Positions 9,094 to 17,231 of a stretch of 25,086 nucleotides of DNA are shown piece by piece. The translations under genes and the position numbers were made by a program. The DNA lies in contig JBGZEX010000002.1 of assembly GCA_041846495.1 (NCBI GenBank), forward strand, positions 1 to 25,086, written 5' to 3'. The notes under the pieces were generated by a model, which worked only from the letters and a program-made list of their open reading frames with translations, did no database searches and was not told the DNA's origin. This DNA comes from JBGZEX01 sp041846495. Lineage in GTDB: Bacteria; Bacteroidota; Bacteroidia; Bacteroidales; Marinifilaceae. Position 1 is the first letter of the stretch. Each line of letters opens with the position of its first letter.

Positions 9094-10275
9094 ATGTTCG
9101 AAATCAAACCCAATATACATTGGATAGGAGTAAACGACAGACGTACCTCTCTTTTTGAAAATTATTGGCCCATCCCCTATGGAGTCGCATATAATTCATA
9201 CCTTATCATGGATGAAAAAATAGCCATCGTAGACACCGTAGAAAGCAGCAAAATGGACGACTATATCGACAACATCCTCTTTGCTCTCAATGGAAGGAAG
9301 GTAGATTATCTCATCATCAATCACATGGAACCCGACCATTCCGGAGCCATCAAAACCCTTTTAAGTTATTTCCCGAACATTATGATTGTCGGCAATGCCA
9401 AAACATTTCCGATGCTGAAAAACTTCTACGGAATCGACAATAATCTCTTTGAAGTAAAGGAAGGCGACGAATTATCCTTGGGAAAACACAAGTTGAAATT
9501 CCATATGATTCCCATGGTACATTGGCCGGAGACCATGGTAAGTTACGAAACGACGGAAGGCATTTTATTCAGCGGAGACGCATTCGGTGCATTCGGGAGC
9601 CACGACGGAGGAATATTCGACGACCAAATCGATTTGGATTACAGGGAAGAAGAAATTATGAGGTATTACACCAACATCGTGGGGAAATACGGTCAACCGG
9701 TACAAACGGCTTTAAAAAAGCTCGGATCGCTCCCGATAAAAATGATATGCGCCACCCACGGTCCCATATGGAGAAGCCATATAGCGGAAATCATCGCCAA
9801 ATACGATAAATGGAGTAAATACGAAAGCGACGAAGGGGTAGTCATTGCCTTCAGTTCCATGTACGGAAACACCGAAAACATCGCAGATTACATAGGATGG
9901 CTGTTTGCACAAAAGGGCGTCAAAAAAATCCGGATCCACGATACCTCCAAAACACATCCTTCCTATATTATCAACGACATTTTCCGTTATAAAGGTGTAG
10001 TTATGGGAAGTTGTGCCTATAATTCGGGAATTTTCCCCACCATGGCAACCCTGCTTTCCGAATTGGAAAACATCGGAATAAAAAATCACTACGTAGGATT
10101 TTTCGCCAACAAAGTCTGGTCGGGAGGAGCCGTTAAGCGTTTTCAGGAATTTGCCGAAAAAATCAAATGGGAGGTCGTAACTCCCATTGAAGAATCGTGG
10201 TGCTGTGCCAGAAATGAAAATTTCGATGCTTACAAAAATCTCGTAAACGCCATGGTGGAAAAAATCCGCCAATAA
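9094..10275 (+). CDS. Flavodiiron protein (FprA-type A flavoprotein)
   Basis: Cytoplasmic oxygen and/or nitric oxide reductase that protects anaerobes. The N-terminal metallo-beta-lactamase-like domain carries the full diiron ligand set: His77, Glu79 and Asp81 (HMEPDH), His143 (MVHWPE), Asp162 (SGDAFG) and His222 (ATHGP). A flavodoxin domain follows from about residue 247, with the FMN-binding loop SSMYGNTENI. At 393 residues it is the basic two-domain form without rubredoxin or NAD(P)H-reductase extension, so it needs a separate electron donor such as rubredoxin or F420-independent flavoprotein partner; none is encoded next to it. Preceded by the C1B terminator and followed by a bidirectional terminator, it is probably transcribed alone. 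An O2-scavenging role would suit an organism with O2-sensitive enzymes such as AbfD, but that link is inference. Confidence 0.95.
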   Translation: MFEIKPNIHWIGVNDRRTSLFENYWPIPYGVAYNSYLIMDEKIAIVDTVESSKMDDYIDNILFALNGRKVDYLIINHMEPDHSGAIKTLLSYFPNIMIVGNAKTFPMLKNFYGIDNNLFEVKEGDELSLGKHKLKFHMIPMVHWPETMVSYETTEGILFSGDAFGAFGSHDGGIFDDQIDLDYREEEIMRYYTNIVGKYGQPVQTALKKLGSLPIKMICATHGPIWRSHIAEIIAKYDKWSKYESDEGVVIAFSSMYGNTENIADYIGWLFAQKGVKKIRIHDTSKTHPSYIINDIFRYKGVVMGSCAYNSGIFPTMATLLSELENIGIKNHYVGFFANKVWSGGAVKRFQEFAEKIKWEVVTPIEESWCCARNENFDAYKNLVNAMVEKIRQ

Positions 10276-10307
10276 TTACTGCGCGCGATTCTCTCCATGC
10301 CATGCGT

Positions 10308-10348
10308 AAAAAAACTATCCGTAAAATCGATTTTGCGGATAGTTTTTT
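10308..10348. terminator. Bidirectional terminator between the flavodiiron gene and the LysE-family gene
   Basis: A long near-perfect palindrome: AAAAAACTATCCG (10309-10321) pairs with CGGATAGTTTTTT (10336-10348), and the centre AAAATCGATTTT is itself self-complementary. A-run and T-run flanks allow termination from both sides. It overlaps the first two bases of the stop codon of the minus-strand gene (10347-10349). Confidence 0.92.
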
Positions 10349-11003
10349 AATGCAAACGTATGAACGAACTGAAAGGTTCAAAAGATGCGAGGATCAAAAT
10401 TCCTCCCAAAGCCGCAATTACGACGCCCGCCACCTTATTCACCGTAATCAACAGCCGAAGTCTGAATTTCTTACGAAAAGCATTGACCACCATAGTAAGT
10501 ACATACCACCAAAGACTTCCTCCTATAAAAACTCCCGCCAGAACGAGAAGCTGAACGACAAACGAAGGTTGTTCTCCAAAAACGGACATCCCCGCAAAAA
10601 CGGCCATAAAAACAATAATGGCCACAGGATTCGATACGGTCAAAAAGAAAAGAGACAAAAAATCTCCTACAAGTCCTTTTTTAGTTATTCTTCTTTTATT
10701 CTTAATACGTTTTAAAGGATTGGCAAAATAAGTACTCAATCCTAAAAACATCAAAAATACTCCTCCCAATACCTGCAATAAAATCACATGGGCATTAACG
10801 ACATCGACGATAAAACCCAAACCGAAAGCCGCAACGACGGCATAAAAAAGATCGGCCGAAGCGACCCCCATGCCGGCAATAAATCCGGCCAGTCCTCCCC
10901 GGTTAAGCGTTTTTTGTATGATTAAAACCCCCATCGGCCCCAAAGGAATCGAAACCATCAATCCTACTACAATACCCCGGAATAAATATAAGATATCGTA
11001 CAT
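10347..11003 (-). CDS. LysE/RhtB-family transporter
   Basis: A 218-residue integral membrane protein of the LysE superfamily, whose members export amino acids or related small molecules. The N-terminal signature GLMVSIPLGPMGVLIIQKTL (first helix and re-entrant Pro-Gly loop) and about six hydrophobic segments over the full length support the call. The substrate is not predictable. The start codon is 1 bp past the stop codon of the OlsF-like gene, so the two are probably translationally coupled and share a promoter upstream of the DUF721 gene. Its stop codon lies in the arm of a shared terminator. It is worth noting that the partner enzyme may make N-acyl amino acids, so an amino-acid transporter beside it may be meaningful, but this is speculation. 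Confidence 0.88.
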   Translation of the reverse strand: MYDILYLFRGIVVGLMVSIPLGPMGVLIIQKTLNRGGLAGFIAGMGVASADLFYAVVAAFGLGFIVDVVNAHVILLQVLGGVFLMFLGLSTYFANPLKRIKNKRRITKKGLVGDFLSLFFLTVSNPVAIIVFMAVFAGMSVFGEQPSFVVQLLVLAGVFIGGSLWWYVLTMVVNAFRKKFRLRLLITVNKVAGVVIAALGGILILASFEPFSSFIRLH

Positions 11004-11004
11004 C

Positions 11005-12810
11005 CTATATGTTTTCTATATTAAAACGTTGCAAAATCGTATTATCGTTTATCTCTTTGGATAAAGATTCCAATGTATTGAGAGGAACTTCAAAAAGGTC
11101 TAAAATCAAAAGTCCGTCCAAACACATATTAAACTGAGGATCTACATTAAATCCGATAATACGTCCGTTCAAACTTATATATTTTTTCAATAATATCGGC
11201 AAATGAGCATTCTCCAACTCGATATCTTCTATCATTTTATCCAAAAAATTGATATCGTTTTCCGAAGTTTCCACAATATCGTCTATATCCGATTCTTTAG
11301 ATAAATCCACCTCGTATTTGGTGCGGGGAACAATATATTTTGCCAAATTCGAATTATAAAAATTCTTTTTTATAAATTTTATAATCAATTCTTTGGACGT
11401 GGACGAATAATTTCCGCTTATGCTTACCGGCCCTATCAGATAGCGATATTCCGGATTTTTTATCAGGAAATACAGTATGCCTTTCCAAAGCATGAATAAA
11501 GGCAGGGGTTTACGTTGATAATCCGTAACGATAAAAGACCGTCCCAATTCTATGGACTCGTATAATACGGGTAACATATTCTTACGGATCTTAAACAGGG
11601 AATGGATATAAAATCCTTTGATCCCGTAACTCTCTATTATCTCTTTTCCCTTACCCGCACGATAGGCCCCGACGATCCTGTCGTTTTCGTTATCCCAAAT
11701 AAACAAATGATGGTAATACAAATCGTATTCGTCCAAATCTATACTCCGATTCGTCCCCTCGCCGACTTCCCGAAAGGTCACTTCTCTCAATCTTCCGATT
11801 TCATTCAATAATTTGGGTATCTTAAATGAAGGAGCACAATAAACCGAATAGTTTTTTATCGTAAATAAACGATAATTGTCCTTTATTCCTTCCAATTCCT
11901 TTTTCAATACGTTTATATCCTCCTCTTTGGAAACGATATCCTCCGCATCGGCTCCGGCATTTTTCTTATCGCAAAAAAAGTTCTTTACCTCCAAAGAAGA
12001 CCCCAAAAGATTCGTCTTAGCCCTTAAAAATTTGGAAAATCGTCCCGTATCCGTAAAAGAATTTTGCATGGCAACCGGAATAGGACGCCCTATTCTCACT
12101 TTTATCGTACGATTTTTCTTATTCAAAATCTCCGAAGGCTGTTTCATCGTACGCAAAACCGGATGTATCATGCCGAGCAAATGATAGACTACGCTATTCG
12201 AACCGCTGAAATATACGGGGATAACCGGAAGTTTCTCCTCCAATATCATTTTTATCAAAGAAATATCCCATTCACGATCCACCACCGTATTCATCTCCGG
12301 ATGATAAGAAGATACCAATCCGGCCGGAAACAACCCGAGAGGAGTATTCTCTTTCAGTACGGTTTTCACTCTCTTTATATCTTCCTTGGAATAAGGATGC
12401 GTCTTGTCTTCCATATTATCGATACCGATGAAGTATTCTTTCAAGGGCTCGATATTCCGTAGAACATTATTTGTAACCACCTTAAAATCGGGACGCAGCT
12501 TATGTAAAATTCGTAACAGAATAATCGCATCCAATCCCCCGTAAGGATAATTCGAAACCGTTATAAAATTTCCGCTAACAGGTATTTTTTTTATATCCTC
12601 TTCATTAATTTCCACCGTTATTCCCAAAGAATCCAACAAACGATCCAAAAACGGCAAAAGTCCCGTTTCGCCATCGTAAACATCCAAATACAAACGGTTC
12701 AACTTATTCAATTGAGTAATATAAGCTACAAATTTCGACACCATATTCGTTCTGAAACGCACAAAACGATCCGGAATATTCGATATATCCTTAGGTTCTA
12801 AAAAATTCAT
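11005..12810 (-). CDS. Fused PlsC-like/GNAT-like acyltransferase, OlsF-type candidate for amino-acid lipid synthesis
   Basis: A 601-residue two-domain protein. The N-terminal half (about 60-270) is a lysophospholipid acyltransferase-like domain with NYPYGGLD at 87-94 and FPAG at 161-164. The C-terminal half (about 310-520) matches the hemolysin/OlsB-like N-acyltransferase fold, with the motif IGRLREVTF followed by DLDEYDLYYHHLF and then a V-G-A-Y-R block. In Serratia and Flavobacterium, OlsF proteins with this order make ornithine lipids: the C-terminal domain N-acylates the amino acid and the N-terminal domain adds the second acyl group. In Bacteroides separate proteins make glycine lipids. 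This gene probably makes a glycine, ornithine or similar aminolipid. The position normally holding the catalytic His of motif I is Tyr88. The gene follows DUF721 by 6 bp and precedes a LysE-family gene by 1 bp. Older annotations call such proteins hemolysin; that is misleading. Confidence 0.82.
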   Translation of the reverse strand: MNFLEPKDISNIPDRFVRFRTNMVSKFVAYITQLNKLNRLYLDVYDGETGLLPFLDRLLDSLGITVEINEEDIKKIPVSGNFITVSNYPYGGLDAIILLRILHKLRPDFKVVTNNVLRNIEPLKEYFIGIDNMEDKTHPYSKEDIKRVKTVLKENTPLGLFPAGLVSSYHPEMNTVVDREWDISLIKMILEEKLPVIPVYFSGSNSVVYHLLGMIHPVLRTMKQPSEILNKKNRTIKVRIGRPIPVAMQNSFTDTGRFSKFLRAKTNLLGSSLEVKNFFCDKKNAGADAEDIVSKEEDINVLKKELEGIKDNYRLFTIKNYSVYCAPSFKIPKLLNEIGRLREVTFREVGEGTNRSIDLDEYDLYYHHLFIWDNENDRIVGAYRAGKGKEIIESYGIKGFYIHSLFKIRKNMLPVLYESIELGRSFIVTDYQRKPLPLFMLWKGILYFLIKNPEYRYLIGPVSISGNYSSTSKELIIKFIKKNFYNSNLAKYIVPRTKYEVDLSKESDIDDIVETSENDINFLDKMIEDIELENAHLPILLKKYISLNGRIIGFNVDPQFNMCLDGLLILDLFEVPLNTLESLSKEINDNTILQRFNIENI

Positions 12811-12816
12811 TTTTTC

Positions 12817-13110
12817 TTATTTAAATATTATATCGGACACGACCTCCAAACCGAGTTTCTCATTCAAAGAACCTACCAATCCCTCTTTCACAAGCGATAA
12901 TTCGCTTCTCACTATGGAAGAAGTACATTTAACAACCAATTTCCCCGCTTTGCATCCGACTACTCTTGTGCGCGAAGCTATCATATTGCCGACAACCTCA
13001 TTCCATGCCTCACAAGCCAAGAAATCCCGATATTTCCCCTCGATTCCGAGCATTCTGAATACCGGAAAAACCAAATCGTCCAATTTATGTATTTTGTTCT
13101 CTCTTATCAT
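12817..13110 (-). CDS. DUF721 (DciA-like) protein
   Basis: A 97-residue protein with the compact DUF721 fold: W-N-E-V-V-G near residue 36, then a lysine-rich K-A-G-K-L-V-V-K-C strand and S-S-I-V-R-S-E-L. DUF721 proteins related to DciA load or assist the replicative helicase DnaB in bacteria that lack DnaC or DnaI; whether all short Bacteroidetes members do so is not established. It lies downstream of recF on the same strand, a common Bacteroidetes arrangement that fits a role in replication or repair. A promoter-like TATCTTTG sits 17 bp upstream in the 53-bp gap to recF, so it may lead its own unit with the acyltransferase and LysE-family genes. Confidence 0.85.
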   Translation of the reverse strand: MIRENKIHKLDDLVFPVFRMLGIEGKYRDFLACEAWNEVVGNMIASRTRVVGCKAGKLVVKCTSSIVRSELSLVKEGLVGSLNEKLGLEVVSDIIFK

Positions 13111-13127
13111 CGTTTAAGATATAGGGA

Positions 13128-13135
13128 CAAAGATA
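13128..13135 (-). promoter_or_regulatory. Putative -7 element for the DUF721-OlsF-LysE unit
   Basis: TATCTTTG on the minus strand fits TAnnTTTG and lies 17 bp before the DUF721 start codon. No clear -33 element was found at the expected distance. Confidence 0.5.
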
Positions 13136-13163
13136 AAATTTTATTCCTGAATTCCGGTATGTT

Positions 13164-14255
13164 TTATTCCAAGGCTCCGTTTTTAAGTTTAAAAATTTTA
13201 CAACCGCTCATATCGAAACTCCGGGAATTCTCAAAAAAATGAAAATTCGTATCGGCCACAACCACTTGTCCGAAATCCTCTCCTCCCACCATCTCGACAA
13301 GAGCCTTCGAGCGTTCCTCGTCCAGTTTGGCAAATATGTCGTCCAACAACAACAAGGGTTCGGTTTTTGCATTCTTCTTCAGCCAAATATACTGAGCCAA
13401 TTTCAATGCGATAACCAGAGTTTTCTTTTGCCCCTGAGAAGCGTTTTTTCTAACGGGATACCCATCCTGTATCATGGATATGTCGTCGCGATGTACCCCG
13501 GAACTCGTATACCCCAACACGATATCCTTTTTCCTCGTCCGTACAAAAGAATCGTATAAGTTTTCTTCTTGCGAAGAAGGAGTATAGAATATATCCGTTT
13601 GCTCATGTCCTCCGGATAAAAACTTAAAATAACGCGAAACCAGCCCCCGATATTCTTCGATAAAATGCCTTCTCGTCTTCATTACGGTCGCTCCGTAACC
13701 GGCCAGTTGAACATCCAAAACATCCAATAAAGAAAGGGAAGCAGAGGGTTGAAATTTCTTTAACAATGCATTTCTTTGAATTAACAAACGGTTGTAATTC
13801 ATCAAATTTTCCAGGTAAACCCGATCGTGCTGACTGATAATCCCATCCAACATCTTACGTCTCACCTCTCCCGCTCCGTCCACGATATGAATATCATCGG
13901 GGGCAATAAGCACGGTAGGAACCCTCCCTATATGTTCGGAAAACCGGACATATGCCTTATCGTCCCGTTTGAATACCTTTTTCTCTCCCCTCTTCATCCC
14001 CCCATAGATATGAAATTTCCGATCCCCATCCGCATAATCTCCCTCCAATACGAAAAAAGAAGCATTATGCGCTATATTGTACGCATCGTGAGGGTTTATA
14101 CTGCTTTTACACATCGAAAGATGATAAATCGCATCCAATACATTGGTCTTTCCCGCTCCGTTTTCCCCTATCAAACAATTGAATCCGGGAGAAAAATCGA
14201 ATTCCGCCTCCGCTATATTACGATAGTTGATTATATATAATTTCTTTATATACAT
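13164..14255 (-). CDS. recF: DNA replication and repair protein RecF
   Basis: SMC-like ATPase of the RecFOR pathway that helps load RecA at single-strand gaps. The 363-residue protein has Walker A GENGAGKT at 30-37, the ABC signature region S-Q-G-Q-K-K-T near 275-281 and Walker B LLLLDD at 301-306 followed by D-loop residues F-A-K-L-D. The N-terminal Y-R-N-I motif of RecF is also present. Length is normal. A -7 element lies 17 bp upstream. The DUF721 gene follows on the same strand after 53 bp. The gene is divergent from a TPR protein gene across a 180-bp region. No dnaA or dnaN is adjacent, unlike in many other phyla, so this is not obviously an origin region. Confidence 0.96.
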   Translation of the reverse strand: MYIKKLYIINYRNIAEAEFDFSPGFNCLIGENGAGKTNVLDAIYHLSMCKSSINPHDAYNIAHNASFFVLEGDYADGDRKFHIYGGMKRGEKKVFKRDDKAYVRFSEHIGRVPTVLIAPDDIHIVDGAGEVRRKMLDGIISQHDRVYLENLMNYNRLLIQRNALLKKFQPSASLSLLDVLDVQLAGYGATVMKTRRHFIEEYRGLVSRYFKFLSGGHEQTDIFYTPSSQEENLYDSFVRTRKKDIVLGYTSSGVHRDDISMIQDGYPVRKNASQGQKKTLVIALKLAQYIWLKKNAKTEPLLLLDDIFAKLDEERSKALVEMVGGEDFGQVVVADTNFHFFENSRSFDMSGCKIFKLKNGALE

Positions 14256-14272
14256 AAACCCTCAAATATCTG

Positions 14273-14280
14273 CAAATATA
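14273..14280 (-). promoter_or_regulatory. Putative -7 element for recF
   Basis: TATATTTG on the minus strand, 17 bp before the recF ATG. The -33 region is poorly defined. Confidence 0.5.
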
Positions 14281-14368
14281 TAAAATATACGCTAAATGCG
14301 AAAACGTTTTAAAATCCGCCTAAGGGAAGAAAAAACCGTAATTTATCGGGAAGTATACAAAAAAAGAT

Positions 14369-14376
14369 TACTTTTG
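14369..14376 (+). promoter_or_regulatory. Putative -7 element for the TPR protein gene
   Basis: TACTTTTG on the plus strand matches TAnnTTTG and would give a leader of roughly 50 nt before the ATG at 14436. The -33 element is not obvious. Confidence 0.45.
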
Positions 14377-14435
14377 TATCCGGAATAACGGCAATTTGCT
14401 GTTTTTTATAAAAACAATAATAAGACATCAGGATT

Positions 14436-15119
14436 ATGGCACAAAACGAAGCAAAAAAAACAGATAATTTCGAACAAATTGAAGATGCGCTTTCCCGAAG
14501 TGAACAATTTATCGAAAAAAATCAAAAAATGCTATCCTATAGTATTATAGGTATTCTTATTGTGGCTGTTATCGTCTTGGCATACCAAAAGTATGTAAAA
14601 GAGCCTCAAAGAGAAGAAGCGGTAGATCAAATGTTTATGGCTCAAAAATACTTCGAAAGAGATTCTTTTAAATTAGCTTTGAACGGCGACGGAAATGCTT
14701 TGGGATTCCTCGAAATCGCAGAAAGATACGGCTCTACTCCATCCGGTAATTTATCGAATTACTACATAGGTTTATGTTATCTCTATACGGGAGAATATGA
14801 AAATGCCGTAAAATATCTCCAAAAATTCTCTTCCCGGGATTTCCTGATAGCCAATATGGCAATAGCCAATATAGGAGATGCATACATGCAATCGGGGAAA
14901 TTTAAAGAAGCCGCTCAGGCATATATTAAAGCCGCCTCGGCAAAAACCAACAACTTCTCGACTCCGAATTTCTTATTTAAGGCGGGATTCGCATATGAAA
15001 AAAACGGAGATAAGGATGCCGCTCTGAAAGCATACGAACGTATAGAAAAAGAATTTCCCAACTCCATCGAAGCCCAGGATATCGAAAAATACATCACCCG
15101 TGCAAAATTCGGGAAATAA
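14436..15119 (+). CDS. Membrane-anchored tetratricopeptide-repeat protein (YfgM-like layout)
   Basis: A 227-residue protein with a charged cytoplasmic N-terminus (1-32), a single membrane helix at about 33-53, and three or more TPR units in the C-terminal part (about 95-215), with repeats such as N-Y-Y-I-G-L-C-Y-L-Y-T-G-E-Y-E-N-A, then A-N-I-G-D-A-Y-M-Q-S-G-K-F-K-E-A-A, then F-K-A-G-F-A-Y-E-K-N-G-D-K-D-A-A. The order resembles YfgM of enterobacteria, an inner-membrane protein with a periplasmic TPR domain that works with chaperones and the secretion machinery, but similarity of layout alone does not prove the same role. It is monocistronic: divergent from recF and closed by a hairpin terminator. 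Confidence 0.82.
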   Translation: MAQNEAKKTDNFEQIEDALSRSEQFIEKNQKMLSYSIIGILIVAVIVLAYQKYVKEPQREEAVDQMFMAQKYFERDSFKLALNGDGNALGFLEIAERYGSTPSGNLSNYYIGLCYLYTGEYENAVKYLQKFSSRDFLIANMAIANIGDAYMQSGKFKEAAQAYIKAASAKTNNFSTPNFLFKAGFAYEKNGDKDAALKAYERIEKEFPNSIEAQDIEKYITRAKFGK

Positions 15120-15144
15120 AAATTCTCTACGGTAAAAAACAGAG

Positions 15145-15177
15145 GGTATGTCAGAAGTGTCCGGCATACCTTTTTTT
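15145..15177 (+). terminator. Terminator after the TPR protein gene
   Basis: GGTATG (15145-15150) pairs with CATACC (15165-15170), followed by seven T. The other strand also ends in a T-rich stretch, so it may also serve the minus-strand methyltransferase gene. Confidence 0.8.
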
Positions 15178-15219
15178 AATGTACTGATTTTCTTCCTCGG
15201 AAGAATCCTATTCATCCGC

Positions 15220-15684
15220 TTATAGCTTGTTCGATGCCTCCAAGCGCAAAAGAAAGCGTTTAATCTCGAGTCCTCCTCCGTAGCCTACGAGTTTTCCGTC
15301 ACTACCTATAACCCGGTGACAAGGCACGACTATGGAGAAGGGATTTTTGTTATTGGCTCCGCCTACCGCCCTCACTGCCATAGGATTGCCTATAGCCACG
15401 GCAATATCTTTATAGGAACGGGTCTCTCCGTACGGTATATCCGTAAGAGCTTTCCACACTTTTAACTGAAAAGCCGTACCTTTCGGATCGAGAGGCAAAT
15501 CGAAAACCTTCCGTTTCCTTTCGAAATATTCCTGCAATTGCCTGCCCGCATCCTCGATCAAAGGCGTTTCCCGTATTATCGACTCCGTAAAACCGGAATC
15601 CCACGATATTCCGGTAATAAACCCTGCGGATTCCGATATCCGCATAATCCCGATATCCGTATTATAATCAAAATAATATTCCAT
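15220..15684 (-). CDS. ogt: Methylated-DNA--protein-cysteine S-methyltransferase
   Basis: Suicide repair enzyme that moves the methyl group from O6-methylguanine to its own cysteine. The active motif VPCHRVIG holds Cys122 (numbered from the chosen start), after the N-P-F-S-I block and before the G-Y-G-G-G-L loop. The wing-helix arginine finger region Y-K-D-I-A...A-V-R-A-V-G is intact. The frame is open up to 15738, but the ATG at 15684 gives the usual length (154 residues), a typical Ogt N-terminus, and lies about 22 bp after a good -7 element that would otherwise be inside the gene. It has no AdaA domain, so it is not an Ada regulator. The symbol is by family; ogt and MGMT are used interchangeably for such stand-alone enzymes. 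Confidence 0.93.
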   Translation of the reverse strand: MEYYFDYNTDIGIMRISESAGFITGISWDSGFTESIIRETPLIEDAGRQLQEYFERKRKVFDLPLDPKGTAFQLKVWKALTDIPYGETRSYKDIAVAIGNPMAVRAVGGANNKNPFSIVVPCHRVIGSDGKLVGYGGGLEIKRFLLRLEASNKL

Positions 15685-15706
15685 ACAACTTTTATTTTCG
15701 TTTCCA

Positions 15707-15738
15707 CAAAAATATCGGAATATCATTATCGAGCCCAA
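15707..15738 (-). promoter_or_regulatory. Putative promoter of the methyltransferase gene
   Basis: TTG (15738-15736), a 21-nt spacer and TATTTTTG (15714-15707) on the minus strand. It decides in favour of the start at 15684. Confidence 0.5.
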
Positions 15739-16020
15739 GAATCCTTATTATTTTTTATTCTCCGCTATTTACTGCCATAATTATTAAAAGACGGAATGAA
15801 TTTAATATTACACCGGCGAAAATTATCGAACCAATCCCGTTCGGCATAATCCCAAGGCGAATGTCCGAATTTTGCACATCGGTGTCATAAAAGCAGATAC
15901 AATAGAGATTTCCCGTCTTGCGGATAAAAGAATAGACTCAAAACGACAAACGCAAAATGGGATCTCCCTTTGAAACCATCCGTAAGCCGGCTTTAAAACT
16001 GCGCTTAAACCGAACTATTA
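15739..16020. other. Intergenic stretch with no recognised feature
   Basis: Together with the promoter region before it this gene-free stretch is about 336 bp long. It lies downstream of the minus-strand lipoprotein gene and upstream of the methyltransferase. Reading frames on both strands break within about 20 codons. The only symmetry seen is a loopless AAGCCGGCTT near 15984-15993, and there is no T-run after it. No tRNA, terminator or repeat was found. Confidence 0.5.
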
Positions 16021-16422
16021 TCATCTTTCATTTACAATATACCATTGTCCGTCTTTCTTGAATTTTATCTTACCCGTTCCGTTTTTCAATCGGCTATTCA
16101 AAATCTCATAGCATTCCGTAACATAGTTGAAAATATTTTCCGAAATCTTCAGATCTTTTGCAGTTTTATAATCCCATTTAAACGCATTATCCTCGAATTT
16201 CAAATGAGACTCCATCCGCCGGAAGGCTCTAAGATATATTTCGATATTTCCGTAAATTATCACGGGGTCATATAAATCGCCTTTTATTTCCAAATAAACG
16301 GAATCAGCATATCTTTCGGCAAAGAAATTCGCGGGCAAGCCCGAGGCATTCTTAATCGTCCTGCATCCCATTGCTGCCGTAAGGAGGATACAGCCCACTA
16401 CCGATTTGGCAAACATTTTCAT
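16021..16422 (-). CDS. Small putative lipoprotein, function unknown
   Basis: A 133-residue protein. The N-terminus is a lipoprotein leader: K2, hydrophobic stretch, then AMGC with Cys20 as the likely lipidated residue. The mature part is mainly mixed alpha/beta, rich in charged residues, and ends in a short K-K-D-G-Q-W-Y-I-V strand. I do not recognise a domain. The gene starts 10 bp after the DUF1573 protein gene on the same strand, so they are probably co-transcribed and may act together in the envelope; this is inferred from spacing only. Met3 is an alternative start with the same leader. Confidence 0.72.
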   Translation of the reverse strand: MKMFAKSVVGCILLTAAMGCRTIKNASGLPANFFAERYADSVYLEIKGDLYDPVIIYGNIEIYLRAFRRMESHLKFEDNAFKWDYKTAKDLKISENIFNYVTECYEILNSRLKNGTGKIKFKKDGQWYIVNER

Positions 16423-16432
16423 AATTTACGGT

Positions 16433-17188
16433 TTAAGGTGCAACATACCCTTTAAGAACAAGTTCCACAACAGGACGTTTCGGGTCATTACAAATAAGTC
16501 TTACCTTATAGGGTGCGCCGGCAACCGGTTCCGGCCTGAATGCGACCCTCAATTCCGCCGAGTCCCTCGAATGAATAATATTCTCGTCAATAGAATACTC
16601 TATACATGTACAAGTCGTTTCGATCTTCCGAATAATCAAATCTTCTTTCCCCACATTTCTTATAAGAAAAGAATGCTCCAGAATTTTATCCCGGGCTATC
16701 GTATCGAAATGAAAACAATCGCAAGGAATATCGATGGAAGGTTGCAGCGGATCGCCATCATCGAAATTTTCCACAATGACAGCCGTCATATCTATGGCCT
16801 TAAGATAAAATACTCCATCGATATCGAGATAAAATTTCGATGAAAAATTTCCCAATTCAAGCGAATCGGCCAACTTAAATTCCATCAATATATCCACACT
16901 TTGTCGAGGAGCTATATTAACCGGACAAACGGAGAGATCCGTAGAATCCCGATCCGAATGAACAAACCTAAAGGGCAAAGCATGTTTATGTATTTTAACG
17001 GAAATACTCCTGTGGGTAGGATTATATATTTTCAAATGCTCATAATAGGTATGTTCCCGTTGAAGAATCCCCCAATCGACAAACTCCCGATCTGCAAGCA
17101 ACAGGCCGAACTGACGGAAAAATCCCTCGGAGACTTTCATGCCGCCGCAGGCACATAAAAAAACGAAAAGCCAAAAATACTTTTTCAC
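16433..17188 (-). CDS. DUF1573-like envelope protein, probable lipoprotein
   Basis: A 251-residue protein starting with GTG at 17188. This start gives a hydrophobic leader ending in L-C-A-C-G-G; Cys14 could be the lipidated residue, although the lipobox (LCAC) is not typical. Two Ig-like modules follow: a divergent first one (about 30-140), and a second (about 155-250) that shows the DUF1573 pattern of C-T-C-I-E-Y, then F-R-P-E-P-V-A-G and a terminal V-E-L-V-L-K-G-Y strand. It is a second, shorter DUF1573-type protein in this window (the other begins at 1713) and they share no obvious close identity. Its function is unknown. It heads a two-gene unit with the small lipoprotein. The upstream ATG at 17193 is out of frame. 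Confidence 0.78.
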   Translation of the reverse strand: MKKYFWLFVFLCACGGMKVSEGFFRQFGLLLADREFVDWGILQREHTYYEHLKIYNPTHRSISVKIHKHALPFRFVHSDRDSTDLSVCPVNIAPRQSVDILMEFKLADSLELGNFSSKFYLDIDGVFYLKAIDMTAVIVENFDDGDPLQPSIDIPCDCFHFDTIARDKILEHSFLIRNVGKEDLIIRKIETTCTCIEYSIDENIIHSRDSAELRVAFRPEPVAGAPYKVRLICNDPKRPVVELVLKGYVAP

Positions 17189-17231
17189 GACATTGTCTTT
17201 TCAAACTAATCTTACGATATTAATACAATTC

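Noticed and set aside
10302..10715. Plus-strand frame of 137 codons opposite the LysE-family gene
   Set aside because: It begins in a terminator and is highly basic and low in complexity; the minus strand encodes a clear membrane transporter.
15190..15205. Perfect hairpin TTCTTCC-TC-GGAAGAA considered as terminator of the methyltransferase gene
   Set aside because: Neither strand has a T-run after it; the neighbouring hairpin at 15145-15170 is the better candidate.
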